DNA of 64,000 bases from assembly GCF_013364155.1 (NCBI RefSeq), contig NZ_CP054916.1:7594001-7658000 (forward strand), given 5' to 3'. The position numbers were made by a program, and so were the translations under genes. How positions within the stretch are numbered: position 1 is the first letter of the stretch; every line of letters starts with the position of its first letter. Below are positions 17,950 through 26,925 of the stretch, piece by piece. The notes under the pieces are model-generated. The model saw only the letters and a list, made by a program, of their open reading frames with translations. It was not told the DNA's origin and did not search any database. This stretch comes from Streptomyces sp. NA02950 (GTDB lineage: Bacteria; Actinomycetota; Actinomycetes; Streptomycetales; Streptomycetaceae).

Positions 17950-19347
17950 ATGACCGACGCTCAGGTGGCAAACCTGTGCCGCCTCACCGTACGTGCCCCC
18001 GCCAGGACCGTTGACCTGGCCGTACCCGCCGACGTCCCCGTCGCCGACCTGTTGCCCACAGTGATCAGCTACGGAGGTGACAACCTAGAAGAAGCCGGGC
18101 TGGAACACGGGGGTTGGGTGCTCCAACGCGTCGGCGAACCACCGCTCGACCCAGAGCGTACCTTGGACTCCCTCGCCCTGCGCGACGGCGAAGCCCTCTA
18201 CCTTCGGCCGCGGACCGAAGCCCTGCCCGAAGTGCACCTCGATGACCTGGTCGACGGCATCTCCACCACCTTGCAGCAACGCCCGCACGGCTGGCGCCCG
18301 GACACCAGCAGGCGCCTGCTCCACGCCCTGGGCGTGAGCACCCTCGCCGTCGGCCTCATCGTCCTGGCCGCGCCGGGAGTGGCCGGGTGGCTCAGAGCGC
18401 TGGCGGCGGCCCTCGCCGGACTGCTGCTCATCGGCGGAGCGGCCGCGGCCACCCGGGCCGTCGGCGACTCCTCAGCCGGCGCCGTACTCGGCTTCATGGC
18501 CCCCTTCTACTTCGCGCTGGCCGGCTGGCTCCTGCCCGGCGGGGCGCTGACCGGAGCGGAAAGCAACGCCGTGCTCGGCGCGCGGCTGCTGGCCGCCTCC
18601 GCGGCAGCCGGCGGCGCGGCGGTCCTCGCCCTGGCCGCGGTCGGGATCTACCCGGCGCTCTTCCTCGGCGTGGCCGTCGTGGCGGTGACCGGGACGCTCG
18701 GAGCCGTACTGCTGCTGATGGACCTCACCCCCGAACAGGCGGCCAGCGTCGTCGCCGTCGTCGTGGTGCTGTTCGGCGGCTTCGTCCCCTCGCTGTCCTT
18801 CCGCCTCTCCGGGATGCGGATGCCGCCCCTGCCCACCAACGCCCAGCAGCTGCAGGAGGGCATCGACCCCTACCCAGGCTCCGACGTCGAGGCCCGGTCC
18901 GCCGTGGCCGACGGCTGGATGACCGCCTTCTACGGGGCCATCGGCCTGATCTGCCTGCCCTGCCTGGCGGCACTCATGCAGGAACCCGAACTCGCGGAGT
19001 TCTTCACCGTGGTGGCTCTCTCCCTCCTGCTGCTGCTGCACAGCCGGGGGCTGGGGAACGTATGGCAGCGTGTCGCGCTCACAGCGGCCGGAGCATGGGG
19101 CACGGCCCTTCTCCTCCTGATGTGGGCGCGCGCGCTGGACCCGGGAGACCGGCTGACCCTCACTGCCGGACTGCTCGGCCTGACCGCCGCCATCACCATC
19201 GCCTCCTGGACCGTGCCCGGACGGCGCCTGGTGCCGTACTGGGGACGCGCGGCCGAACTGCTGCACTCCCTCGCGGCGATAAGCCTGCTGCCGCTCATGC
19301 TCTGGTCCGTCGGCCTGTACGGCTTTCTGCGCGGACTCAACGGCTGA
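17950..19347 (+). CDS. eccD: EccD, T7SS integral membrane channel component
   Basis: From the ATG at 17950 the product is 465 residues. The first about 95 are a ubiquitin-like cytosolic domain (LCRLTVRAPARTVDLAVPAD, LPTVI, GWVLQRVGEPPLD, LRDGEALYLRP). About eleven hydrophobic helices follow, from LLHALGVSTLAVGLIVLAA to the closing SLAAISLLPLMLWSVGLYG. EccD dimers line the ESX membrane complex. Length and layout are normal. A longer reading frame upstream (to 17863) is not homologous. It is followed 18 bases later by eccB and almost certainly co-transcribed with it. Confidence 0.93.
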   Translation: MTDAQVANLCRLTVRAPARTVDLAVPADVPVADLLPTVISYGGDNLEEAGLEHGGWVLQRVGEPPLDPERTLDSLALRDGEALYLRPRTEALPEVHLDDLVDGISTTLQQRPHGWRPDTSRRLLHALGVSTLAVGLIVLAAPGVAGWLRALAAALAGLLLIGGAAAATRAVGDSSAGAVLGFMAPFYFALAGWLLPGGALTGAESNAVLGARLLAASAAAGGAAVLALAAVGIYPALFLGVAVVAVTGTLGAVLLLMDLTPEQAASVVAVVVVLFGGFVPSLSFRLSGMRMPPLPTNAQQLQEGIDPYPGSDVEARSAVADGWMTAFYGAIGLICLPCLAALMQEPELAEFFTVVALSLLLLLHSRGLGNVWQRVALTAAGAWGTALLLLMWARALDPGDRLTLTAGLLGLTAAITIASWTVPGRRLVPYWGRAAELLHSLAAISLLPLMLWSVGLYGFLRGLNG

Positions 19348-19365
19348 GCCGGAAGGACGAGAACG

Positions 19366-20886
19366 ATGCAGAACAAGCGGGACCAGGTGCAGGCGCACCT
19401 GTTCGTCATGGGCAGGCTGGGCTCGGCCATGCTGCGCAGCGACCCCGACGCCCCCGAGAGTCCCCTGGGCAGGACCAACCGCGGTGCCGCGATAGGCGTG
19501 ATCATCGCCATACTGGTGTGCGCCGGGGCCTTCGTCTTCGGACTCATCAAACCCGGAGGCAAGGACTCCTGGCGTACTCCCGGCAGCCTGGTCGTCAACA
19601 AGGAGACCGGCGCACGCTACCTCTATCTCGACGGCAGGCTGCGCCCCGTACGCAACTACACCTCGGCCCGGCTGATAGCGAAAGGCGACCTCAAGGCCAC
19701 CACGGTGATCACCTCTTCCCTCGCCGGGACCCCGCACGGCTCGCCGGTCGGCATCCCGGGCGCGCCCGAGGAACTGCCGGGCACCGCGGACCTGGACGAC
19801 GGGCCCTGGCTGGTGTGTTCGGCCACCCGGCCCAAGGCGGCCGGTGACATCGCCGTGTCCACGACGCTGGGAATCGGCGTGCGGAACAGCGGGGACGGTA
19901 CCCAGGGGCGCAAGCTGGGTGGTGGCGAGGGACTGCTGGTCGCGAGCCCCGACGGCACCACCTACCTGCTGTGGCAGGGCAGCAGGCTGCGCCTGGACAC
20001 CACGGCAGGCGCCGCGAAAGCCCTGGGATACGGGGCCGTCACGCCACGGCCGGTCTCGGCGGCGTTCGTCGACGCCTTCCCGCAGGGCCCCGACCTCGCG
20101 CCTCCCCAGGTCGCGGACCGGGGCGAGGAGGGGCCCGTCCTGGACGGCCGGCCCACCAGGATCGGGCAGCTCTTCCGCGTGGACGTCCCCGGCTCCGCCG
20201 CTCAGTATCACCTGCTCACCCGGGAAGGGCTCGTGCCGCTCACGGCGACCGGAGCGGCTCTCGTCCTCGGCGACGCCAAGACCCGCCAGGCCTACGGCGG
20301 AGCAGCCCCCGCCCCGCGAAACCTCGGAGCCGGCGCGTTGACCGGGCATCTCGCTCCGCGCTCCACTGCCGGGACGGGCGCCGGGCGGCAGTTGCCCGTC
20401 ACACCGCCGAAGGCGGCCGACGTCGGGGCCGGTTCCGTCGCGTGCGCCAACGTCGGTTCCACCGGCGGCAGTACACGGGTGAGTACCTCCGTACTGCTCG
20501 CCGGAGACCTGCCCGAGGCCGTGCAGGCTCCGCCCCCGGAGGTCGAGTCGGCCTGCCTCGGGGTCGACGCCATCGCGGTGCGGCCCGGCAGGGGCGCCCT
20601 GGTGCGGGCGCTGAGCGCCAGCGGCAGCGCGCTGGGTGACACCACGTTCCTGGTGACGGACCAGGGGGTGAAATACCGGCTGATGTCCCAGGAGGCCGTG
20701 AAAACACTGGGGTTCGAAGGTGTGAAGGAACGGAGGCTGCCGGCCCAGCTGCTGGCGATGCTGCCGACGGGCCCGGACCTCACCCCCGAGGCCGCGTCCT
20801 CCGGCGAGGGCCGGGTGACGCTGCGATGCAAGAACGCCAACCGTGCAAACGAGACAAAGCGCCCATCGGGCGCATCGTCCGGATAA
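19366..20886 (+). CDS. eccB: EccB, T7SS periplasmic-facing membrane component
   Basis: A 506-residue protein with the family N-terminus (NKRDQVQAHLFVMGRLGSAMLRSDPD), one transmembrane helix (AAIGVIIAILVCAGAFVFGLI) and a large extracytoplasmic part. The family motif GSLVVNKETGARYLYLDGRL opens the first R domain; central and repeat domains follow, with a Cys pair placed as in other EccB proteins. EccB is a stable core of the ESX membrane complex and sits outside the membrane. RBS GGAAGGA lies upstream of the ATG. Confidence 0.93.
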   Translation: MQNKRDQVQAHLFVMGRLGSAMLRSDPDAPESPLGRTNRGAAIGVIIAILVCAGAFVFGLIKPGGKDSWRTPGSLVVNKETGARYLYLDGRLRPVRNYTSARLIAKGDLKATTVITSSLAGTPHGSPVGIPGAPEELPGTADLDDGPWLVCSATRPKAAGDIAVSTTLGIGVRNSGDGTQGRKLGGGEGLLVASPDGTTYLLWQGSRLRLDTTAGAAKALGYGAVTPRPVSAAFVDAFPQGPDLAPPQVADRGEEGPVLDGRPTRIGQLFRVDVPGSAAQYHLLTREGLVPLTATGAALVLGDAKTRQAYGGAAPAPRNLGAGALTGHLAPRSTAGTGAGRQLPVTPPKAADVGAGSVACANVGSTGGSTRVSTSVLLAGDLPEAVQAPPPEVESACLGVDAIAVRPGRGALVRALSASGSALGDTTFLVTDQGVKYRLMSQEAVKTLGFEGVKERRLPAQLLAMLPTGPDLTPEAASSGEGRVTLRCKNANRANETKRPSGASSG

Positions 20887-21221
20887 ATTTCTGCCGAATT
20901 CACTGAATCACCGTCAGTAACACGGCCGTTCTCGACCGCTGTCGCGGAGGTGTGCAATGTCCGGTATATGCCTGGCGGCGGTGGGCCGTTGCTCGCTTGA
21001 GCATTCCCATTCTCCTGGCTTTACTCAAGTGAGCGGAATTCACCGGGGATTGGAACCGGAGACGCCTCTCTCATTGATTGCCAAGCGGCTCGGTACTTCC
21101 CTAACATCGTCGCTCATCCGCGGATTGAAACCTCTCGTCCGGGCGCAGTACACCTGTCCGGCAGTGGGCTGCGCAGCATGCGACCCACGTGCCTGTAAAT
21201 TCTCCGGAAGGAAAATCTGGC
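20887..21221. promoter_or_regulatory. Leader region of the esx/giant-gene operon
   Basis: 335 A/T-richer bases between eccB and the first WXG100 gene. No terminator-like hairpin was seen after eccB, so read-through into the esx genes is possible, though the length suggests an own promoter. TTGATT at 21074 and TAACAT at 21102 resemble promoter hexamers but are 22 bases apart, too far for a confident call. Confidence 0.4.
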
Positions 21222-21560
21222 GTGGCTATGCAGCAGTCTGAAGAAGGCGCAACACGGAACGGAATCATGGCGCTTGAACAGGCCTACAGCGGCGTCCTGC
21301 GGTGCAAGCAGGACGTCCAGTCCACCCGGCAGAACCTGGCGTCCGGCTACCAGGGTGCGGACGGCGGCGGTTACGGCAGGCTGCTGGACCAGTGGGACGG
21401 GCACGTGGACACCATCCTGGTGAACCTGGACCGGATGGTCGAAGAGCTCAACCAGACCCTGCGTGAGCACGGACTGGTCCAGGGCTCCTCCAACGAGTCG
21501 ATCGACGCCGCGTTCACGCGGTCCTCGGGTGTGTTCGACCAGCTCAGCGGAACCGTCTGA
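21222..21560 (+). CDS. WXG100-family ESX protein (Y-Q-G variant)
   Basis: A 112-residue helical-hairpin protein. The GTG at 21222 is chosen because GGAAGGA ends nine bases before it; an upstream GTG at 21189 would precede that site. Helix 1 is MALEQAYSGVLRCKQDVQSTRQNLA, the turn is GYQGADGGGYG (Y-Q-G in place of W-x-G), and helix 2 is LLDQWDGHVDTILVNLDRMVEELNQTLREHG. A near-duplicate sits at 1341-1892. It is the first gene of the substrate operon and, with the next WXG100 protein, is the likely heterodimer recognised by EccC. Confidence 0.9.
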   Translation: MAMQQSEEGATRNGIMALEQAYSGVLRCKQDVQSTRQNLASGYQGADGGGYGRLLDQWDGHVDTILVNLDRMVEELNQTLREHGLVQGSSNESIDAAFTRSSGVFDQLSGTV

Positions 21561-21688
21561 CGGCGCCGCTGACCGCACCGCCCCCGCCGCGGACCCGTCT
21601 CCACGCCACCGCTCCAGCGGATGCCGCCCCGCCCACAGGCAGCGCCCGCACCACACCGCACCACCCCTGCAGCGAATCGAGGACTCCC

Positions 21689-22009
21689 ATGGATTTGAGC
21701 GACGGCTTCATCTACGTCGACTACAACCATGCCGAAAACGCGGCGGAAGACATGGTCTCCCAGTCGCAGGCGATCATGAGCATCATCGAGAACATGGAGA
21801 TGGAGCTCACCCACCTCAAGAGCACCTGGATCGGTGACGACCGGGACGTGTACACCAACGTGCAGGCGAACTGGAACCAGGCCATCGACAACATCAAGAT
21901 GCTGCTCGCCAGCCACTCCGCACTGCTCACGGACATCTCCGGTAACTACCGGTTCACCGAGAACAGCCTGGCGCAAAGGTGGGGGGACATCAAGATCGGA
22001 AGCCGCTGA
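21689..22009 (+). CDS. WXG100-family ESX protein (canonical W-I-G)
   Basis: A 106-residue protein with the classic two-helix hairpin. Helix 1 is HAENAAEDMVSQSQAIMSIIENMEMELTHL, the turn is STWIGDD (W-x-G) and helix 2 follows (VQANWNQAIDNIKMLLASHSALLTDIS). A Tyr/Phe-rich start and the short tail FTENSLAQRWGDIKIG are typical. It is the probable partner of the upstream WXG100 protein; one of the pair normally carries the C-terminal export signal. GAGGA precedes the ATG. Confidence 0.93.
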   Translation: MDLSDGFIYVDYNHAENAAEDMVSQSQAIMSIIENMEMELTHLKSTWIGDDRDVYTNVQANWNQAIDNIKMLLASHSALLTDISGNYRFTENSLAQRWGDIKIGSR

Positions 22010-22211
22010 CCGCAGCACACGTACGCCGCCTCCCGCTCGCCGCATCCCACGCACAACGACCCGGGTGAGCAGGCGGGAACGGTACACGCCGGATGCCGTC
22101 GGCCCACGCCGTGCCGGGCGAGGACCGACGGCGCCGGCTCGTCACTGACCACACACGCAGTTTCGTTTCTGGGGGCCGCGTCAAGCCAACGACGCGTAGG
22201 AGGGCAACAAG

Positions 22212-22793
22212 ATGGCCGACAAAACGGTTCTTAACACCGAATGGCTGAAGCAGTTCATCCATGGCGACTTCGATGATTTCCGTACCGCGCTGCGCAAGAT
22301 GCTGCACGACGATCCCAGCGGCCGCTCGCTGGAGTTCATCGCTGACGGAGATCTATCACCCTCCGCGCTCGTGGCCGCAAAGCCGCTCGCGATCGGCTAC
22401 ATGGCCACCGCGCCCAAGGCCTCCGACGCCGGCTCGGGCGATGCCTCGCAAAGCGGAACGACCCAGCCGTCGATGCTTACCTACGGTGGTACGACAATCC
22501 CCCAGACGGGTGGCGGCAAACTGAACAGGGACATCCAGAGGGCGGCGTCTGAGATTTACCAACTTCTCACGGAGCACAACACGCTCTTCAATGACGTCGA
22601 GCAGGCCTTGTTGGAAACCATCGACAAGATGAAGGACACGCAGACCAAAAATCTGGACAAGGTCTCGACCGACACGTTCATGGATATATTCGAGGACGTC
22701 GACAGGGACCTGACTTCTGCCGGTAGCGGTGGCACCGCTACCGGCACTGACGATGATGGCGGCAACGACTCGGGTTCCGATACCGGATCATAA
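22212..22793 (+). CDS. T7SS-associated helical protein with acidic tail
   Basis: 193 residues, family not named with certainty. Residues 1-60 begin TVLNTEWLKQFIHGDF and look like a short helical domain seen in Streptomyces T7SS loci. A disordered Ser/Gly/Thr segment follows, then a long amphipathic helix (LNRDIQRAASEIYQLLTEHNTLFNDVEQALLETIDKM), which is WXG100-like in length but lacks WxG. The last 25 residues are Gly/Asp/Ser-only and strongly acidic. Position in the operon between the WXG100 pair and the coiled-coil protein suggests a chaperone or structural partner for those substrates. Confidence 0.65.
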   Translation: MADKTVLNTEWLKQFIHGDFDDFRTALRKMLHDDPSGRSLEFIADGDLSPSALVAAKPLAIGYMATAPKASDAGSGDASQSGTTQPSMLTYGGTTIPQTGGGKLNRDIQRAASEIYQLLTEHNTLFNDVEQALLETIDKMKDTQTKNLDKVSTDTFMDIFEDVDRDLTSAGSGGTATGTDDDGGNDSGSDTGS

Positions 22794-22851
22794 AAAAGAT
22801 TACCTCGAGCCCTGCCCTCTCTTTCCCTCACCGCTGCCATGGAGCATTGTG

Positions 22852-25800
22852 ATGGCCACTAACAACGACGATAACTGGAAACACGCAGTCGACATGCTCA
22901 CCGGTTATGTTCTGCCGGAGCAGGAGACGGTCATCACGGCCCTTACGGGGAACGAGGGCATCCCCCTGATGCATGTACGGCTGGAGAGGATCCAGAATTC
23001 TAAAGCCTACCCGGAATTCATTAGCCTGGGGGGGTGGCGGAAAAGCAATACGGACTTTGTGTTTCCGTACTTTCGGCATGACGAGGATGGCCAGCGCGAC
23101 GTCAGTGTGAATCAGGACTGGGTCAGCCACTACATCGCGAACATAACCTTTCTCGGCAGGTCGGGCGGGGCGGATTCTATTCCGAGCGGTAGCGACTCAT
23201 ACCTACTTGAACAACACACCTCCGGCGTACTGCAGAAGGAGGGGATGTGGAATCACCCGGGAGAGGGCGGCACCTACGTCAGCTATGACACCACGGCTCT
23301 AGAGCGGTATGTCAATGGCTCATATTGGGCGCTGCATAAGCTCGTATTCCCTGAGTACAGTACTCAGGGTTATGAGGACCGCGGCATCGCGGTGCCCGAC
23401 GATGGTTATGTCGACCTCCGTTCCTTCACGGAGGTGGCCATGGCGTTCGATCGTGCTGCGAAGTTCATGGTGGAGGCTGCGGACGCCATGCTGACCTGGG
23501 ACTCTAAGGACATCGGGAAAGGCAGTAAGTCCTGGGACGGCACTGGAGCAAACATATTCAAAGAGTTCGTGCACAAAATGGGAAAGAATTACGAGGAGTA
23601 TGCCGACCGGGTCTCGGGTGGTAAGTATGGCTATATTCCGACCGTTTCTATCGACGGCGTGACGGTCGGTTCCCCGGCAGCTCGTGCGATCATCGATCTC
23701 CAAAATGTCCTCTACAATGAGGCGGTAAACCTTCACAACGCATGGGCAGGCTGGAGGCCGGAGAGCAACCCGTATCGCTGGCTGTACGACATGCTGATGG
23801 ACGGCTTTCAAACGTCGTTCTCCATCCAGCACGATCAGATTGCTTTTTCGGGAGACACGGGCAAGCCGGGCAGCGGCACGTATACCTACGCATTGCCCGG
23901 CTTTGAGAACACCGTCAGGATCTATGGAACCGATTACGGTCCGCCCAATGAAGCCAGTACTTGGAAATTGATCGGCGAGGAAGCCGTAAAAAAATGGCAG
24001 ACCGGCATAAACAACTGGCTCGGCAACGCAGCTGAACATGCCATCGTGGCTATCCAGGACGCGATGGGTAACGCGGCAGATGCTCTTAAAAAGATTAATT
24101 TGCAGGGTGCGGGTGGCATATCGCTTTCAACAATTGCGGACAAGGAGGCGATGAAGAAGGAAAAGAATGACGCCAAGGCCGCGCAAGACGACCTCCTGAA
24201 CAAGCAGAATAAGGCGCAAGAAGACCTTCTGAACAAGCAGAGGGACGAGCAGAACAAGGCTGCGAAGGCGCAGGACGAGCTTTTGAAGGCGCAGAAGGCG
24301 GCGCAGGACGAGGCGGCGAGGGCGCAGAAGGCGGCGCAGGACGAGGCGGCGAGGGCGCAGAAGGCCGCGCAGGACTCGGCGGCGAGGGCGCAGAAGGAGC
24401 AGGAGGAGGCGCAGGAGAAGGCGCAGGCGCAGGCCGCGGCGGCGCAGAAGGAGCAGCAGGACGAGGCGGCGAGGGCGCAGAAGGCCGCGCAGGACTCGGC
24501 GGCGAGGGCGCAGAAGGAGCAGGAGGAGGCGCAGGAGAAGGCGCAGGCGCAGGCCGCGGCGGCGCAGAAGGAGCAGCAGGACGAGGCGGCGAGGGCGCAG
24601 AAGGCCGCGCAGGCGGACTCCACCGCGGCTCAGGCGAAGGCGCAGGCGCAGAACGAGGCGGATCGCGCGCAGGCTGAGGCGGATCGTCAGCAGCAGCGGG
24701 CGGATCAGAAGAAGGCTCAGGCCGAGGCCCTAGCGCGGCAGGACAAGGCTTCGGCGGACGCCGAGGCGGCGCGGAACAAGGCGCAGGCCCAGAACGAGGC
24801 GGATCGCGCGCAGGCCAAGAACGACGCGGCTGCCCAGGCCGCCGCAGCCACCAGGCTCGCCGAGCAGCAGCAAGCTGAGGCCAAGAAGGACCGCGCCGAG
24901 CAGAAGGCGCAGGAGAAGAAGGCTTCGGCGGACGCTGAGGCGGCGCAGAAGAAGGCGGAGGCGCAGAACGAGGCGGATCGCGCGCAGGCTGAGGCGGATC
25001 GTCAGCAGCAGCAGGCGGATCAGAAGAGGGCTGAGGCCGAGGCCCTAGCGCGGCAGGACAAGGCTTCGGCGGACGCCGAGGCGGCGCAGAAGAAGGCGGA
25101 GGCGCAGAACGAGGCGGATCGCGCGCAGGCTGAGGCGGATCGTCAGCAGCAGCAGGCGGATCAGAAGAGGGCTGAGGCCGAGGCCCTAGCGCGGCAGGAC
25201 AAGGCTTCGGCGGACGCCGAGGCGGCGCAGAAGAAGGCGCAGGCGCAGGCCGATCAGGCCCGGCAGGAGGCCTTGCGGAACAGCTCGGAAGCCTCGGCCG
25301 ATGCGGAGCAGGCCAAGGCCGATGCGAAGGCCGACCTCCAGCATCAGTTCGACGATGCCCGGTCGGACCGTGACGCGGCCGAGCAGGCGGCCGATCGCAA
25401 GGAAGCCGACGCCAAGAGGGAGTTCGAGCAGCACAAGGCGGAGGCCGAGGCGCAGCGGGACCAGGCCGAGCAGCAGGCCGACAGGGCCCGGGCGGAGGCC
25501 AGGCACGAGATCGAACGACAGGTGGCTTCCGGTCAGCTCAGTCCGGAGCAGGGGCAGCAGGAGTTGCACCAGCGGCTCGATCAGATCAACGCGGCCGAGC
25601 AGGATGCCAAGGCCCACGCTGACGCCGCGGAGGCCGAGGCTAAGGAGGAGTACGACCACCAGAGGGCACAGGCCGAGGCCGACCGGAATGAAGCCCGCGC
25701 CAACGCGGAGCAGGCGCGCAGAGACGCCAGGGCGGCATACGACCAGCGGATGGGTGACATTCGGGCCGACTACGACCGCGCCCACGGTGATGGCAAGAAC

Positions 25801-26340
25801 ATCGAGGACCTGATCCGCCAGCGCATCGCGGACCTTCCGCAGTCCCCGGGTGTCCCGTCGCAGCACGCCGGCGCCAACTCGCCGTACGCGGCCAGCTTCA
25901 GCGACAACCTCTACAACCAGGACGACTTGGCGCATGCGTTGGGCGGTGAAGGAGCCGATGGGTCAGGCATCAGTGGCCAGCCCGGTTCCCAGGGAGCATC
26001 ACCCGGGATGTTCCCGCCCCCGATGCGGGGCATGGGCGGCGGTGAGTCCGGCAGTTCTTCGGGCGAGCGGACCCGAAACGTCCTGGAGACCGGTGTCACC
26101 CGGCCGAGCCGGGGGATCAGCCCGGCGCCGACTGTGGAGGAAGAGGAACATCAAATCGCCCCCAGGGGCGTGCAGACCACCAGCAACAACGCCCCGTTCA
26201 TGCCTCCGATGGGCGGTATGCCCGGAGGAGGGGAGCAGCAGACCCAAAGCGGCGACCGGGTGCGGAACGCCTGGCTGACCGAGGACGAGGACGTCTGGGG
26301 AGCTGAAGGGGGCGGAGCCCCACAGGCTTTGGGCCGATAA
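22852..26340 (+). CDS. Long coiled-coil T7SS-associated protein (1162 aa)
   Basis: Start ATG 22852 is supported by GGAG eight bases upstream; an in-frame extension to 22729 overlaps the previous gene and has no site. Residues 1-430 are globular and include SWDGTGANIF, a W-x-G turn between helices, as in T7SS substrates. Residues about 440-1000 are an almost uninterrupted Ala/Gln/Glu/Lys/Asp heptad-type coiled coil made from perfect DNA repeats. The C-terminus is Gly/Pro-rich (PPMGGMPGGG) and ends with RNAWLTEDEDVWG, an acidic Trp-flanked tail I associate with actinobacterial T7SS substrates. No signal peptide or transmembrane helix is present. It may be an exported filament or spacer, or a scaffold that helps move the giant protein. 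The first 1.2 kb is visibly A/T-richer than the rest. Confidence 0.7.
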   Translation: MATNNDDNWKHAVDMLTGYVLPEQETVITALTGNEGIPLMHVRLERIQNSKAYPEFISLGGWRKSNTDFVFPYFRHDEDGQRDVSVNQDWVSHYIANITFLGRSGGADSIPSGSDSYLLEQHTSGVLQKEGMWNHPGEGGTYVSYDTTALERYVNGSYWALHKLVFPEYSTQGYEDRGIAVPDDGYVDLRSFTEVAMAFDRAAKFMVEAADAMLTWDSKDIGKGSKSWDGTGANIFKEFVHKMGKNYEEYADRVSGGKYGYIPTVSIDGVTVGSPAARAIIDLQNVLYNEAVNLHNAWAGWRPESNPYRWLYDMLMDGFQTSFSIQHDQIAFSGDTGKPGSGTYTYALPGFENTVRIYGTDYGPPNEASTWKLIGEEAVKKWQTGINNWLGNAAEHAIVAIQDAMGNAADALKKINLQGAGGISLSTIADKEAMKKEKNDAKAAQDDLLNKQNKAQEDLLNKQRDEQNKAAKAQDELLKAQKAAQDEAARAQKAAQDEAARAQKAAQDSAARAQKEQEEAQEKAQAQAAAAQKEQQDEAARAQKAAQDSAARAQKEQEEAQEKAQAQAAAAQKEQQDEAARAQKAAQADSTAAQAKAQAQNEADRAQAEADRQQQRADQKKAQAEALARQDKASADAEAARNKAQAQNEADRAQAKNDAAAQAAAATRLAEQQQAEAKKDRAEQKAQEKKASADAEAAQKKAEAQNEADRAQAEADRQQQQADQKRAEAEALARQDKASADAEAAQKKAEAQNEADRAQAEADRQQQQADQKRAEAEALARQDKASADAEAAQKKAQAQADQARQEALRNSSEASADAEQAKADAKADLQHQFDDARSDRDAAEQAADRKEADAKREFEQHKAEAEAQRDQAEQQADRARAEARHEIERQVASGQLSPEQGQQELHQRLDQINAAEQDAKAHADAAEAEAKEEYDHQRAQAEADRNEARANAEQARRDARAAYDQRMGDIRADYDRAHGDGKNIEDLIRQRIADLPQSPGVPSQHAGANSPYAASFSDNLYNQDDLAHALGGEGADGSGISGQPGSQGASPGMFPPPMRGMGGGESGSSSGERTRNVLETGVTRPSRGISPAPTVEEEEHQIAPRGVQTTSNNAPFMPPMGGMPGGGEQQTQSGDRVRNAWLTEDEDVWGAEGGGAPQALGR
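24361..24600. repeat. Perfect 120-bp tandem duplication in the coiled-coil gene
   Basis: 24361-24480 and 24481-24600 are identical base for base, giving two identical 40-residue Ala/Gln/Glu heptad blocks. Degenerate copies flank them. Such identity indicates recent slippage or recombination. Confidence 0.95.
24645..25242. repeat. 141-bp repeats in the coiled-coil gene
   Basis: A 47-residue unit beginning AQNEADRAQAEADRQQQ occurs at 24961-25101 and 25102-25242, nearly identical. A more diverged copy starts at about 24645. The period keeps the reading frame. Confidence 0.85.
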
Positions 26341-26419
26341 GGGTGTAAGCCCGCGCGTCTCCTTCTGGAGACGTTGCGGCCCACTGGACCGATCGGAATG
26401 AAGAGTCTGTGAGGAGATC

Positions 26420-26923
26420 GTGTTGGACGGATCGATGGAAGACCGGGTGGCGCAGGCGATGGCTCACCTGAAGGCGACCGAAGAAGCCGTGGAAAAGGCG
26501 GAGGCGGAACTGAGTCAAGCATCGGAAACGGCCCGCTCGGCGGACAAGTCGGTTCAGGTCGTGGTCGGTGCGAAGGGCGAGCTCGCCGGACTGGAGTTCC
26601 TCGGCGGCAAGTACAAGAACATGACGGCCGCGCAGTTGTCGGCCGCAGTGCTCGAGGCCGCGAACAAGGCCCGTGCCGAGATGGCGCGTCGGGTGGTCGG
26701 CGTGGTGGATCCGATCATCAAACAGGTACCCGGCGGCGGCACTTCGGAGCGCATGGGTGTCGACTGGGACAAGATCTTCGGGTCGATACTCAGTGACTCT
26801 GCCGAGGCCCACAAGCCCACAGCCATGAGCCGGCTCCGTGACGAGATCCATGAAGACGACGAAGAACAGACCGCCGCGCCCGCCGAGAACGGAACGGCTG
26901 CCAGGAAGCGGGCGGGTGCATAG
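26420..26923 (+). CDS. YbaB/EbfC-like protein, EspL-type T7SS accessory
   Basis: 167 residues from a GTG start with GAGGAG four bases upstream. Residues 5-110 have the YbaB/EbfC layout: a long first helix (VAQAMAHLKATEEAVEKAEAEL), a small sheet (SVQVVVGAKGELAGLEF) and a second helix (LSAAVLEAANKARAEMARRV). A charged disordered tail follows. YbaB proteins bind DNA as dimers, but T7SS loci carry a related protein, EspL, which stabilises secreted substrates. Given two-base spacing to the next WXG-like gene and then the giant gene, a substrate-chaperone role is more likely than a nucleoid role. This is inference. Confidence 0.75.
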   Translation: MLDGSMEDRVAQAMAHLKATEEAVEKAEAELSQASETARSADKSVQVVVGAKGELAGLEFLGGKYKNMTAAQLSAAVLEAANKARAEMARRVVGVVDPIIKQVPGGGTSERMGVDWDKIFGSILSDSAEAHKPTAMSRLRDEIHEDDEEQTAAPAENGTAARKRAGA

Positions 26924-26925
26924 CG

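Noticed and set aside
21074..21107. TTGATT/TAACAT as the esx operon promoter
   Set aside because: Spacing of 22 bases is too long for a confident sigma-70-type promoter.
20957..21241. 94-codon + strand frame before the first WXG100 gene
   Set aside because: It overlaps the WXG100 start and its ribosome binding site, and its composition is not protein-like; more likely leader sequence.
24361..25242. Possible CRISPR-like array from regularly spaced repeats
   Set aside because: The repeats are in frame, G/C-rich, 120 or 141 bp long and encode coiled-coil heptads. There are no unique spacers or cas genes.
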